Part shown: positions 16,221 through 25,124 of the stretch, one piece after another | Layout: every line of letters begins with the position of its first letter | Numbering within the stretch: the first letter of the stretch is position 1 | Origin: JBEVNR01 sp040507985 | Lineage (GTDB): Bacteria; Pseudomonadota; Alphaproteobacteria; Rickettsiales; UBA6187 | Length of the DNA stretch: 64,000 nt | Reading direction: 5' to 3' | NCBI GenBank assembly: GCA_040507985.1 | Contig: JBEVNR010000014.1 | Location: 1 to 64,000, forward strand | Program-made: the position numbers and the translations under genes | The notes under the pieces: model-generated | What the model was told of the DNA's origin: nothing | Seen by the model: the letters and a program-made list of their open reading frames with translations, nothing else | Database searches by the model: none

Positions 16221-19052
16221 ATGGCGACGCTTCCGCAAAAATACGACTCCGCGCAGATTGAAAAAAAATGGCAGGATGCGTGGGAGCGAAACGGGGTCTA
16301 CCATTGGGACGAGTCCGCGCCGCGCGGCGAGAATTACGTGATTGACACGCCTCCCCCGACCGTCTCGGGATTGCTGCATATGGGACATGTTTTTTCTTAC
16401 GTGCAGGCCGATTTTGTGGCGCGCTACCGTCGAATGCGGGGCGAGAACGTGTTCTACCCCATGGGATTCGACGATAACGGGCTTCCTACCGAACGGTTGG
16501 TGGAAAAGGTAAAAAAAATTCGCGCCCACTCCATGCCGCGTGAAGAATTCATTAAAATCTGCGAAGACGTCTCGCGCGAGGCGAGGCAGGCTTTCCGCAG
16601 CCTGTTTACGTCGGTCGCGCTCAGCGTCGACTGGCGGCAGGAATACCATACGATCTCCGCCGAAAGCCGCGCCCTGTCGCAAATGTCGTTCTTGGATTTA
16701 TTACGCAAAGGCCATGCCTACCGCCGTTTGCAACCCATGTTTTGGGACACGGTGGATCGCACCGCCATCGCGCAGGCCGAAACGGAAGACAAGGAGTTGG
16801 CGTCGCATTTTTGCGACGTCGCCTTTACGGTAAGGGAAACGGGCGAGCGGGTCGTCATCGGCACCACGCGGCCGGAGTTGCTGGGGGCGTGCGTTGCGGT
16901 GTTTTACCATCCGAACGACGCGCGTTACGCGCATCTGGCGGGGAAAAACGCGGTCACGGCGCTGTTTGGCGCGATCGTTCCCTTCATCGCCGACGACGCG
17001 GTGAAAATCGACAAAGGCACGGGACTCGTGATGTGCTGCACCTTCGGCGACGAAACCGACGTAACGTGGAAGCAAAAGTACGATCTACCTTATCGCATCA
17101 TCGTCGGCAAAGACGGCAAATTAACGCATATGGAAGGAATCGGCCGGGCGCATCCGTGCACCGGCGTGGCGTGGCCGTGCGTGGATATCGCGACGGCGGA
17201 TAGATACATAGAGCAATTGCAAGGATTCAAGGTCGAGGACGCGCGCGCCAAGACCATCGCCTTGTTGGAGGAGGACGGAGCGCTGCTGAAAAAAGAGCCG
17301 ATCGTCCACGCGGTGAAATGCGCGGAACGCTCCGGCGCGCCGCTTGAAATTCTTCCCACCGAACAATGGTTCGTCAAGATTTTAGACCATAAGGACGCGC
17401 TGAAATCCAAGGCCGACGAAATCACCTGGCGCCCGGCCTTCATGAAAAAACGGCTGGAGCAATGGATCGACGGCCTGTCGTGGGATTGGTGCGTCAGCCG
17501 CCAGCGTTATTACGGCGTGCCGTTCCCGGTGTGGTATGTAAGAAAACTTTCTCCGGAAGTGCCTATTGAACGTACTCCAATTACGCATCCGGACGGTAGT
17601 CAAGAATATGTGATTAACGCACCAGATGATTTTTTTACAACCCAATGGGAACTGGTCGCAGCTCATGAAAGTCAATTGCCCGTAAATCCGATCGGTTCAT
17701 TACCAAAAGGGTTTCGAATCCTTACTGCTGAAGAAAAGCAATTCGTGGCACGGCGATATACAGAAATTGCCTTACCCCTTCCGGAAGCTTTAAAACCCGA
17801 TTCCATTACCGCACGAGCTAAAGAAGATATCATCTCAATTGATGGTAGAATCATTTTCAAAAAAGATGATTATGTTGAAGTTGAGCCGGATACTGACGTG
17901 ATGGACACGTGGGCGACCAGCTCCGTCTCGCCGCAATTGAACGCGCGCGGCATAACGGAACAATTATGCGTCGACGCCACGCGTTTCGGGCAACTGTACC
18001 CCGCCGACCTTCGTCCGCAAGCGCACGAAATTATACGCACCTGGGCGTTTTACAGCATCGTGAAATCCTATCTGCATAGCGACGGCGCGCCGTGGAAAGA
18101 CGTGATGATCTCCGGCTGGTGCCTGGCCGCCGACAAAACGAAAATGAGCAAGTCGAAAGGCAACGTCGTCACGCCGGAAGAGTTGGTGCGCACGATGGGG
18201 GCCGACGTGGTGCGCTATTGGGCGTCGACGTCGCGCCTCGGCGCCGACACGGCCTATTCGGAAGACGTGCTGAAAATCGGAAAAAAACTGACCGGTAAAT
18301 TATTCAACGCCGCGAAATTTGCCTCGATGCAATTTAAAGACGGCATGGCGCCAACGACGATAAAAAACGACGTGGCCTCCGGCGCGATTTTCTGCGCGTT
18401 GGATAAATGGGCGCTGTCGCGCTTAAAAGAGACGATAGAAAAGGCGCAGGAAGCTTTCGACCGTTTTGAATATTGCGAAGCGCGCGTGCATATCGAAGAT
18501 TTTTTCTGGAACGTGTTCTGCGACAATTATCTGGAATTGGCGAAGGTGCGCGCCTATGGCGAAGCCGAAGGCTTAGACGCGCGGGCGTCGCTTAGCGCCT
18601 CGCTCACTTTTTATCACTGCGTGGAAACGGCCCTGCGCCTGTTCGCGCCCTTCCTTCCGCATCTCTGCGAAGAATTATACGCCGGCTTGTTCGCGGAGGA
18701 CGGCAGGCTACGCGGCGCATCCATTCATGCTCGGGGCAACTGGCCCAACGCGGAGGACGGTTTTTGCGACGAAAAGTCTTTGCAATCCGGAGAAGCCGCC
18801 GTCGCCGTCATCGAGGCAGTGCGAAAAATGAAGGCGGAGAAAGGCGTGTCGATCAAGTGGCCGCTGGACGCGCTGTATATCCAAAACGCGGCGCTCAAGG
18901 CAACGCTCGGCGACGCCACGAAGGACGTCGCTTTTGCGGCGAACGCCGCGCGCGTTGCGTTTGGGCAGGTTCCGGACGAGAAAAGCGCGTTGCGTCAAGA
19001 CGGCGTAGCCGCCATTTTCGGCGCGGAGTCGGATAAGGAAGCCGTAGCGTAA
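16221..19052 (+). CDS. valS: valyl-tRNA synthetase, Rickettsia-like type with an insert
   Basis: A 943-residue class I synthetase charging tRNA-Val. HMGHVF (the HIGH motif) lies near residue 55, CCTFGDETDVTW is in the editing domain, KMSKSKGN sits near 640, and an anticodon-binding domain follows. It resembles the short, archaeal-like ValS known from Rickettsia (PMGFDDNGLPTERLVEK, MDTWATSSVSPQL) rather than the usual bacterial enzyme. Between PFPVWY (about 440) and EPDTDVMDTW (about 555) lies a ~118-residue segment. There I recall only ~40 residues in Rickettsia. Its DNA (about 17539-17890) is markedly AT-rich compared with the rest of the gene. Confidence 0.95.
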   Translation: MATLPQKYDSAQIEKKWQDAWERNGVYHWDESAPRGENYVIDTPPPTVSGLLHMGHVFSYVQADFVARYRRMRGENVFYPMGFDDNGLPTERLVEKVKKIRAHSMPREEFIKICEDVSREARQAFRSLFTSVALSVDWRQEYHTISAESRALSQMSFLDLLRKGHAYRRLQPMFWDTVDRTAIAQAETEDKELASHFCDVAFTVRETGERVVIGTTRPELLGACVAVFYHPNDARYAHLAGKNAVTALFGAIVPFIADDAVKIDKGTGLVMCCTFGDETDVTWKQKYDLPYRIIVGKDGKLTHMEGIGRAHPCTGVAWPCVDIATADRYIEQLQGFKVEDARAKTIALLEEDGALLKKEPIVHAVKCAERSGAPLEILPTEQWFVKILDHKDALKSKADEITWRPAFMKKRLEQWIDGLSWDWCVSRQRYYGVPFPVWYVRKLSPEVPIERTPITHPDGSQEYVINAPDDFFTTQWELVAAHESQLPVNPIGSLPKGFRILTAEEKQFVARRYTEIALPLPEALKPDSITARAKEDIISIDGRIIFKKDDYVEVEPDTDVMDTWATSSVSPQLNARGITEQLCVDATRFGQLYPADLRPQAHEIIRTWAFYSIVKSYLHSDGAPWKDVMISGWCLAADKTKMSKSKGNVVTPEELVRTMGADVVRYWASTSRLGADTAYSEDVLKIGKKLTGKLFNAAKFASMQFKDGMAPTTIKNDVASGAIFCALDKWALSRLKETIEKAQEAFDRFEYCEARVHIEDFFWNVFCDNYLELAKVRAYGEAEGLDARASLSASLTFYHCVETALRLFAPFLPHLCEELYAGLFAEDGRLRGASIHARGNWPNAEDGFCDEKSLQSGEAAVAVIEAVRKMKAEKGVSIKWPLDALYIQNAALKATLGDATKDVAFAANAARVAFGQVPDEKSALRQDGVAAIFGAESDKEAVA

Positions 19053-19064
19053 AGGAAGGGAACG

Positions 19065-19147
19065 CCTCTTGCATAACACGCTATGGCGGAGGGAATGCGC
19101 GTCGCCTAAGTCCGTCCTCGAATGCGCACGTACGTCTATTAAACCGC
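19065..19147. repeat. family A repeat, partial copy A3
   Basis: Begins CCTCTTGCATAACACG and contains TCCGTCCTCGAATG and CGCACGTACGTCTA, matching the left half and centre of copy 24978-25124. The right half is diverged and runs into the 3' end of the RDD gene, whose stop codon (19139-19141) lies inside it. Confidence 0.6.
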
Positions 19148-19666
19148 GCCTCTGCGGAAACGCACCACTCTCGTGCCGGAAATTAAATCGTGGAAAGCGG
19201 TGCGCCTCTCGGTAAAAAGCGCGGGAAGATACCATGCGGCGACCGCCAGACCGGCCGTCGCCACGGCGTTTTTTTCTTGCTCGGTCAGGGCGTTTGCGGC
19301 GTCGCCGGTTAAGGCGTCGAGCGGTACGCCTATTTTATAAATAAACGCGACCAAGACGATTTGCGACGCGATGCGCACGTAGCTTTGCCATAAGGTGGGA
19401 GGGACCAGCGTGGCGGCGTCGACCACCTTTATGCCGAATAATTTTCCCCACGGCGACGTTTGCATCGCTCCGGCAACGAAATACGTATAATAGGCTAATT
19501 GCACGACGTACGAAACGGTCATGTCCGTCAGCAGCGAAAATGGCGACCCGAACGCCGTCGCTCCAAAAGACAAAAGGGCGGCGACGGCGGAGATAACGAA
19601 AGAATCGGCTATCCAAGCGCCAAGGCGAAAGAGAACGGGAGCGTAAACGGGACTCGAATTGTTCAT
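19139..19666 (-). CDS. RDD family membrane protein
   Basis: A 175-residue protein with three or four hydrophobic segments. The family's conserved points are visible: an arginine and aspartate in the first helix (RLGAWIADSF), the SPWGKLFGIKVVD loop, and a final TAFHDLISGTRVV. Function of RDD proteins is mostly unknown; some transport ions. It lies 27 bases downstream of cysK on the same strand. Its last codons and stop lie within a diverged family A repeat. Confidence 0.75.
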   Translation of the reverse strand: MNNSSPVYAPVLFRLGAWIADSFVISAVAALLSFGATAFGSPFSLLTDMTVSYVVQLAYYTYFVAGAMQTSPWGKLFGIKVVDAATLVPPTLWQSYVRIASQIVLVAFIYKIGVPLDALTGDAANALTEQEKNAVATAGLAVAAWYLPALFTERRTAFHDLISGTRVVRFRRGAV

Positions 19667-19693
19667 TAGAGATATGCGCAGCGCCGTCCGATG

Positions 19694-20692
19694 TCACTCC
19701 GCATTAAATAACGGGGTGGAGAGATAGCGTTCGGCGCAGGAAGCGCAAATGACCACCATGCGCTTTCCGCGAAATTCCGGCTTGGCGGCCAATCGTAAGG
19801 CGGCGTGCAAGGTGGCGCCGGAGGAAATGCCGGCGGGAATGCCTTCTTGTTCGGCGGCGGCGCGGGCCGTCGAGAAAGCGTCGTCGTTGCTGATTTTTTC
19901 GACGAGGTCCATCAGGCCCTTATCCAGTACGTCCGGTACGAAACCGGCGCCGATGCCTTGAATTTTATGGGGTCCGGGAAGGCCGCCGGACAAGACCGGG
20001 CTGTCTTCCGGCTCCACCGCCACGGCGATAAGATTGGGATTACGTTTTTTCAGTTCCCTTACGGTGCCCGTGAGGGTGCCGCCCGTTCCGACGCCGGCAA
20101 TGAATACGTCGACTTTTCCGCCCGTGTCGGCCAATATCTCTGCCGCCGTCGTGGTGCGGTGGATGGCGGGATTGGCGAGGTTCTTAAATTGTTGCAGCAT
20201 GACCGCGTTGGAATTTTCCGCGACGATGGCCTCCGCGCGCTCGATGGCGCCCTTCATGCCCTTCGCCGCCGGCGTCAACTCCAGGTGCGCGCCTAATAAT
20301 TTCAGCATTTTTCGCCGCTCGATCGACATGCTCTCGGGCATGGTGAGCGTCAATTTATACCCTTTTGCCGCACACACGAAGGCGAGCGCGATGCCGGTGT
20401 TGCCCGACGTCGGCTCGACGAGCAACGTGTCGGCGTTAATGGCGCCTTGGCTTTCCGCCGCCTCGATCATGCCGAACGCCAGGCGATCTTTCACGCTGGA
20501 GAGAGGATTAAAAAATTCGAGCTTTGCCAGAATTTCCGCGTCCGCTCCGAAGGCTTTCGGCAAGCGGTTAAGGCGCACGAGCGGCGTGTTGCCGATGACG
20601 TCGACGATGCTGTCGTAAATTTTTCCCCGCCCGTCGGTGTGAAGGGAGGGTTCGTACCCCGGAGCCTGCAAGTTAAGCGCTGCCAATGCCAT
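19694..20692 (-). CDS. cysK: cysteine synthase (O-acetylserine sulfhydrylase)
   Basis: A 332-residue PLP enzyme making L-cysteine from O-acetylserine and sulfide. PLSSVKDRLAFGMIE holds the PLP lysine (about residue 65). TSGNTGIALAF and GTGGTLTG bind the substrate and phosphate, and PHKIQGIGAGFVP is the usual late loop. The N-terminus starts about 20 residues earlier than typical (IGNTPLVRLNRL begins near residue 33). AAAGGT precedes the ATG. cysE is not adjacent. Confidence 0.94.
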   Translation of the reverse strand: MALAALNLQAPGYEPSLHTDGRGKIYDSIVDVIGNTPLVRLNRLPKAFGADAEILAKLEFFNPLSSVKDRLAFGMIEAAESQGAINADTLLVEPTSGNTGIALAFVCAAKGYKLTLTMPESMSIERRKMLKLLGAHLELTPAAKGMKGAIERAEAIVAENSNAVMLQQFKNLANPAIHRTTTAAEILADTGGKVDVFIAGVGTGGTLTGTVRELKKRNPNLIAVAVEPEDSPVLSGGLPGPHKIQGIGAGFVPDVLDKGLMDLVEKISNDDAFSTARAAAEQEGIPAGISSGATLHAALRLAAKPEFRGKRMVVICASCAERYLSTPLFNAE

Positions 20693-20799
20693 AGCAATAC
20701 CTTTAGGTTATAATATGCCGCGCTCAGGAGTATAGCGGCGCCTTTTCGATAATCCAGCGTTTTATTGCGTGTTTTGTGCGTTGCGCAGGCAAAAATAAG

Positions 20800-22044
20800 C
20801 TACCCCGCCTGCGCCTGAAGCTTGCGTAGGGGTGAATTTTTTAATACGCCCAGCCGCGCGAACGTCTCTTGCAGCGCGTCGGCCATTTTGGCGATCATGA
20901 TGTCGTCGTGGAGAGGCGACGGGGTGATGCGCAGCCTTTCGGCGCCGCGCGGCACCGTGGGATAGTTGATGTGTTGAATATAGATGCGGTGTTCGTTCAA
21001 CAATATTTCCGACGCCTCCCGCGCCAGCTCCGGATCGCCCACGATGACGGGGATGATGTGCGACGGCGCGTCGATAAACGGCACGCTGCGCCGACGGAAC
21101 GCCTCTTTCGTTCGCTGCACCCTATCGCGCTGACGTTCGCGCTCCGCCTGCGACGTTTTTAAATGGCGAACGCTCGCCGCCGCTCCCGCCGCGACGGAGG
21201 GAGGCAGGGCGGTGGTGAAAATGAAGCCGGGAGCGTGGCTGCGAACGGCGTCGACCAATATCCTTCCTCCGGCGATATATCCTCCCATGCATCCATAGGC
21301 TTTGGCGAGGGTGCCTTGAATGACGTCGATGCGCCCTTCCAGCCCTTCTTGCTGCGCCACGCCGCCGCCTCTTGGACCGTACATGCCGACCGCATGCACC
21401 TCGTCGATATAAGTGAGGGCGTTATGTTTTTCCGCCAGGTCGCATATTTTCGCAATGGGACCGACGTCGCCGTCCATGGAATAGACCGACTCGAACGCCA
21501 CGATTTTTGGGCGATCTCCCGCTTGCTTGAGCAAGCTTTCCAAGTGGGAGGGGTCGTTATGGCGAAAAATATGTTTTTCCGCGCCGCCGTGGCGTATGCC
21601 TTCTATCATCGAAGCGTGGTTCAGCGTGTCGGACAACATGACGACGTCGGGAAGCAGGCGCGACAAGGTGGAAAGCGTGGCCTGGTTCGCGACGTATCCG
21701 CACACGAAGGCGAGCGCGGCTTCCTTTCCGTGCAGGTCGGCCAGTTCGGCCTCCAGATCGAGCACGGCGGCATGGTTTCCGGAGATGTTGCGCGTGCCTC
21801 CGGCCCCCGCGCCCATCTCTTCTATCGCCCGTTTCATGGCGCCCGTCACGATGGGGTGTTGCCCCATGCCCAAATAATCGTTGCTGCACCATACCGTAAT
21901 TAAGTCGCTCCCTGCATGGGGGGAGAGTTGCGACGCCTTGGGGAAGTTTCCCGCCTCGCGGCTGAGGGGCAGAAACTCCCGGTAGCGCCCCTCCCGCTTG
22001 ACGGCGTCGAGTCTTTCTTGAAAAATTTTTTGGTAATCCACCAT
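20800..22044 (-). CDS. hemA: 5-aminolevulinate synthase
   Basis: A 414-residue PLP enzyme condensing glycine and succinyl-CoA, the first step of heme synthesis by the C4 (Shemin) route found in alphaproteobacteria. WCSNDYLGMGQHP is near residue 50, GAGAGGTRNISGNHA near 80, DEVHAVGMYGPRG near 215, and the PLP lysine in TLAKAYGCMGGYIAG near 250. The ATG at 22044 follows AAGGA and gives the normal length; the frame is open further upstream. It lies 49 bases downstream of ctaA, so a heme-related operon pepF-ctaA-hemA is likely. Confidence 0.96.
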   Translation of the reverse strand: MVDYQKIFQERLDAVKREGRYREFLPLSREAGNFPKASQLSPHAGSDLITVWCSNDYLGMGQHPIVTGAMKRAIEEMGAGAGGTRNISGNHAAVLDLEAELADLHGKEAALAFVCGYVANQATLSTLSRLLPDVVMLSDTLNHASMIEGIRHGGAEKHIFRHNDPSHLESLLKQAGDRPKIVAFESVYSMDGDVGPIAKICDLAEKHNALTYIDEVHAVGMYGPRGGGVAQQEGLEGRIDVIQGTLAKAYGCMGGYIAGGRILVDAVRSHAPGFIFTTALPPSVAAGAAASVRHLKTSQAERERQRDRVQRTKEAFRRRSVPFIDAPSHIIPVIVGDPELAREASEILLNEHRIYIQHINYPTVPRGAERLRITPSPLHDDIMIAKMADALQETFARLGVLKNSPLRKLQAQAG

Positions 22045-22093
22045 AAAGTCGGATTCCTTAATGCGATTGAATCGCATTTTCAAAATGGTTAAT

Positions 22094-23086
22094 TTATACG
22101 CTTTTATTGAAGATATAAAACAATCGTAAAATAAATGCAAATAAAACTGCCGCAAATAGCTGATGGACCAACGCCCACATAACGGAGACGCCGCTCGTCA
22201 CGACCATGGCGCCGAGCGCGGCTTGCGCGAGCGTTGCCGCCGCAAAAAGGACGCGACCAGATGCGCGCGGCGATTTTTTTATAAAAGAAACGATGGCAAT
22301 GCCCGTCGCGCACAGGCACAACCCCATGCCGGAGAGGCGATGCATGGCATGAAGCGCGAGGGAATCGTAAAAAAACGCCGTGATACTATCGGGAAAGGAC
22401 GAAAAAGGAATAACGGCGCCGTTCATCGTCGGAAATTCGGTTCCGAACGCTGCCCCCGCGTCCTTACCCGCCACGAGCGCGCCCAAAATAATTTGAAGGC
22501 ATAGCCATGCGAACAGCACGCATTCGGTAGGGAAAAAGGAAAAGCGGCCCCCGCGCCGCTCTAAAAAACCCGTCCATAGCAAAGAAAACACGGCGAGCGC
22601 CATGCCCAAATGAAAGGCAAGCCAAAAATGGGAAACATAGGGAGATTCGTTTAACCCGCTTCTTACCATCATCCATCCGACCAACCCTTGCGCCGCGCCG
22701 AGCGCGCCCACGGCGAGCAGGCGTTTTTTTTCGCCGGCCGACAACGCTCCCCTTCCCCAAAAGTAAAACAGGGGCAAAAAAAAGAGCAGGCCGACCGCGC
22801 GTCCGGACAGACGGTGCAGGTATTCCGGAATATAGATGCGCTTAAAATCGTCCACATTCATATTTTTATCGCGCAGTCGGACATATTCCGGCGAGGCGCG
22901 ATAGGCGTCGAACGCGTTTTCCCATGCGTGCGGGGTAAGGGGAGGAAGCGCTCCCGTGACCGGCGCCCATTCGGTGATGGACAATCCGGATTCCGTCAGC
23001 CGCGTGTAGCCCCCTATCCCTACCATCCATAAAACGGCGAGGGAACAGGCGAGCAGCCAGGCGGCGACGGACGAAGCGTTAGTCAC
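22094..23086 (-). CDS. ctaA: heme A synthase CtaA (Cox15)
   Basis: A 330-residue multi-pass membrane enzyme oxidising heme O to heme A for cytochrome oxidase. Eight helices are visible. The first carries VGIGGYTRLTESGLSITEW, and histidine ligands occur in EYLHRLSGR, HFWLAFHLGM, ALHAMHRLSG and ALVHQLFA. The start is a GTG at 23086, three bases after the pepF stop, indicating translational coupling. hemA follows. Grouping heme A synthase with the first heme enzyme makes functional sense. Confidence 0.94.
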   Translation of the reverse strand: MTNASSVAAWLLACSLAVLWMVGIGGYTRLTESGLSITEWAPVTGALPPLTPHAWENAFDAYRASPEYVRLRDKNMNVDDFKRIYIPEYLHRLSGRAVGLLFFLPLFYFWGRGALSAGEKKRLLAVGALGAAQGLVGWMMVRSGLNESPYVSHFWLAFHLGMALAVFSLLWTGFLERRGGRFSFFPTECVLFAWLCLQIILGALVAGKDAGAAFGTEFPTMNGAVIPFSSFPDSITAFFYDSLALHAMHRLSGMGLCLCATGIAIVSFIKKSPRASGRVLFAAATLAQAALGAMVVTSGVSVMWALVHQLFAAVLFAFILRLFYIFNKSV

Positions 23087-23089
23087 GCC

Positions 23090-24916
23090 TTACGCACGCT
23101 CCAATTCGTCGATAATGCCCGAAATCATGTCCAGCCCCTTATGCCAGAAGGCCGGATCGTCCGGGTTTAAGTCGAACGGCTTCAGCAACGCGTCATACCG
23201 CACGCTGCCGCCGGCCTTTAAGAGATTCATGTATTTTTCGACGAATCCGTCCGGCCGTTCGGTATAAACGCCGTATAAGCTGTTCACCAGACAATCGCCG
23301 AACGCGTAGGCGTACACGTAAAAAGGCGTATGGATGAAATGGGGGATATATCCCCAAAAAGAACGATACTCCTCGCCCAATATAATGGCGTCGCCTAAGG
23401 CGGCGCTTTGCGTCTCCAGCCAGAAATCGCCGATTTGCGCCTCGGACAACTCGCCCTTGCGCCGTCCTTCATGCAGTTTTTGCTCGAAGCGGCAGAAGGC
23501 CGTTTGGCGCACGACCGTGTTAATCATGTCTTCTGCCTTCGACGCCAGCAACCGCTTGCGCTCGTCGGCGTCCTTCGCGCGCGACAGCAGCGAGCGGAAA
23601 GTCAGTTGCTCGCCGAACACCGACGCGGTTTCCGCGACCGTGAGCGGCGTGTCGGACAAATATAATCCCTGCGGACCGCTGAGATATTGATGCACCGCGT
23701 GGCCGAGTTCGTGCGCCAGCGTCATCACGTCGCGCACTGTGCCTTGAAAATTCATCATCACGTACGGCGATGCCGACGGGACGGTCGGGTGGGAATACGC
23801 CCCGGAATCCTTCCCCTTCATCGGCTTGGCGTGAATGCGCCCGTCGGTAAAAAACCGTTCGGCAATCGCCGCCATCTCCGGACTAAAGGCGCGATAGGCG
23901 TCGAGTACGATATGCTTGGCGTCGTTCCATGACACGGGCTTGGGGTCTTTGCCGGGAAGCGGAGCGTTGCGATCCCAGAAATGCATTTTTTCCTTGCCCA
24001 TCCACGACGCCTTTAGCGCGTAATAGCGACGGGAAACGTCGTCGTAGCGCGATTCCACTGCCGATAGCAGCGCCTCGACCGTTTCGGGCTTCACGTTATT
24101 GGCAAGGTGGCGGGCGTCCATCGGGTTGACGAAGCGGCGTCGCGCGTCTTCCGTCGCCTTGTCCTTGGCCAGCGTATTTGAAACGAACGCGAGCAGCGAG
24201 ACGTTGGCTTTCAGCACGCGGCTTAGCTCCATCGCGGCGGCGCGGCGCGTTTCCTCCTTGGGGTCTTGCAGCAGATGCAGCGTTTCTTCGAGCGACAAGG
24301 TTTTTCCGTCCAAGGAAAATTCCAGTCTTGCCATGGTTTCGTCGAACAAGCGTTGCCAGCTATGGGCGCCGGTGACGTCTTTTTCGAGCACGATCCGCTC
24401 TTCCGCCTCGGTCAATTGGTGCGGACGCATCGCCCGCACTTGCTCAAGCCACGGACGGTATCGCGCGAGAACGGGAGACGCTTCGTACATCGCGTCCAGG
24501 GCAGCGTCGTCGATCGCGTTAATTTCGAGCGAGAAGAACACCGTCTCTCCGTCTTGCTCGCTGAGTTTTTCTCGAATCGACTGGTAAAAGGCGCCGCGCT
24601 CCGGGTCGGTCACGCATTCGCTGAAATAGAGAAAGGCATACGAGCCTATTTTTTGCAAAATATGGGAAACGCGCTCCGATTCGACGATGGCTTCGGCCAA
24701 GGCGTCGGCCCCTAATTGCGCCACTTTTTGGACGTAACGCTCGCGAAAGCGCGCCACGCCCGCTTCGGCCTCTTGCATGTCCTTCGCCAGCGCGGCGTCG
24801 TCTTTAGATTCATAGAGCAGCGACAAGTCCCATACGGGAGGCTCGTCTTGCGGCGCGACGGAGCATGCGGCCTGAACGGAGGCGCCGCGATAGGGAAGGG
24901 AGCGAAAGTCAGGCAT
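23090..24916 (-). CDS. pepF: oligoendopeptidase F (M3 family)
   Basis: A 608-residue cytoplasmic zinc peptidase cutting short peptides. The HELGH zinc motif lies in MTLAHELGHAVHQYLSG (about residue 385), with the downstream glutamate in TASVFGEQLTF. The N-terminal PVWDLSLLYESKDD and the final GYVYAYAFGDCLVNSLY region are typical of the family. The ATG at 24916 follows AAGGA; the frame is open upstream into repeat A2, which occupies the region between this gene and the secF-like gene. First gene of a likely operon with ctaA and hemA. Confidence 0.95.
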   Translation of the reverse strand: MPDFRSLPYRGASVQAACSVAPQDEPPVWDLSLLYESKDDAALAKDMQEAEAGVARFRERYVQKVAQLGADALAEAIVESERVSHILQKIGSYAFLYFSECVTDPERGAFYQSIREKLSEQDGETVFFSLEINAIDDAALDAMYEASPVLARYRPWLEQVRAMRPHQLTEAEERIVLEKDVTGAHSWQRLFDETMARLEFSLDGKTLSLEETLHLLQDPKEETRRAAAMELSRVLKANVSLLAFVSNTLAKDKATEDARRRFVNPMDARHLANNVKPETVEALLSAVESRYDDVSRRYYALKASWMGKEKMHFWDRNAPLPGKDPKPVSWNDAKHIVLDAYRAFSPEMAAIAERFFTDGRIHAKPMKGKDSGAYSHPTVPSASPYVMMNFQGTVRDVMTLAHELGHAVHQYLSGPQGLYLSDTPLTVAETASVFGEQLTFRSLLSRAKDADERKRLLASKAEDMINTVVRQTAFCRFEQKLHEGRRKGELSEAQIGDFWLETQSAALGDAIILGEEYRSFWGYIPHFIHTPFYVYAYAFGDCLVNSLYGVYTERPDGFVEKYMNLLKAGGSVRYDALLKPFDLNPDDPAFWHKGLDMISGIIDELERA

Positions 24917-24977
24917 GGCGTTACTATCCTTCGTAAGGTTTTTTGCGAGAGTTATTCTCCCGTTTCGCGTAAAATAA

Positions 24978-25124
24978 TAGACTTCTTGCATAAGCGCTAC
25001 TAAAGCGGGCGTCTACGTCGGTTCGTCCGTCCTCGAATCCTCACGTACGTCTAGTACGCTGCGGTTCTCCGGGCGGGCGAAACCTAGTATCCGCTCCGCC
25101 TTAGCGGGTTATGCAAGAAGTCTA
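24978..25124. repeat. family A palindromic repeat, copy A2 (best copy)
   Basis: TAGACTTCTTGCATAA on the left and its exact reverse complement on the right give a 16-bp perfect terminal inverted repeat over 147 bp. The interior contains GTCCGTCCTCGAATCC and CACGTACGTCTAGTACG. The right end lies inside the secF-like frame and supplies its last codons and stop. The left end lies about 60 bases upstream of the pepF start. Confidence 0.85.
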
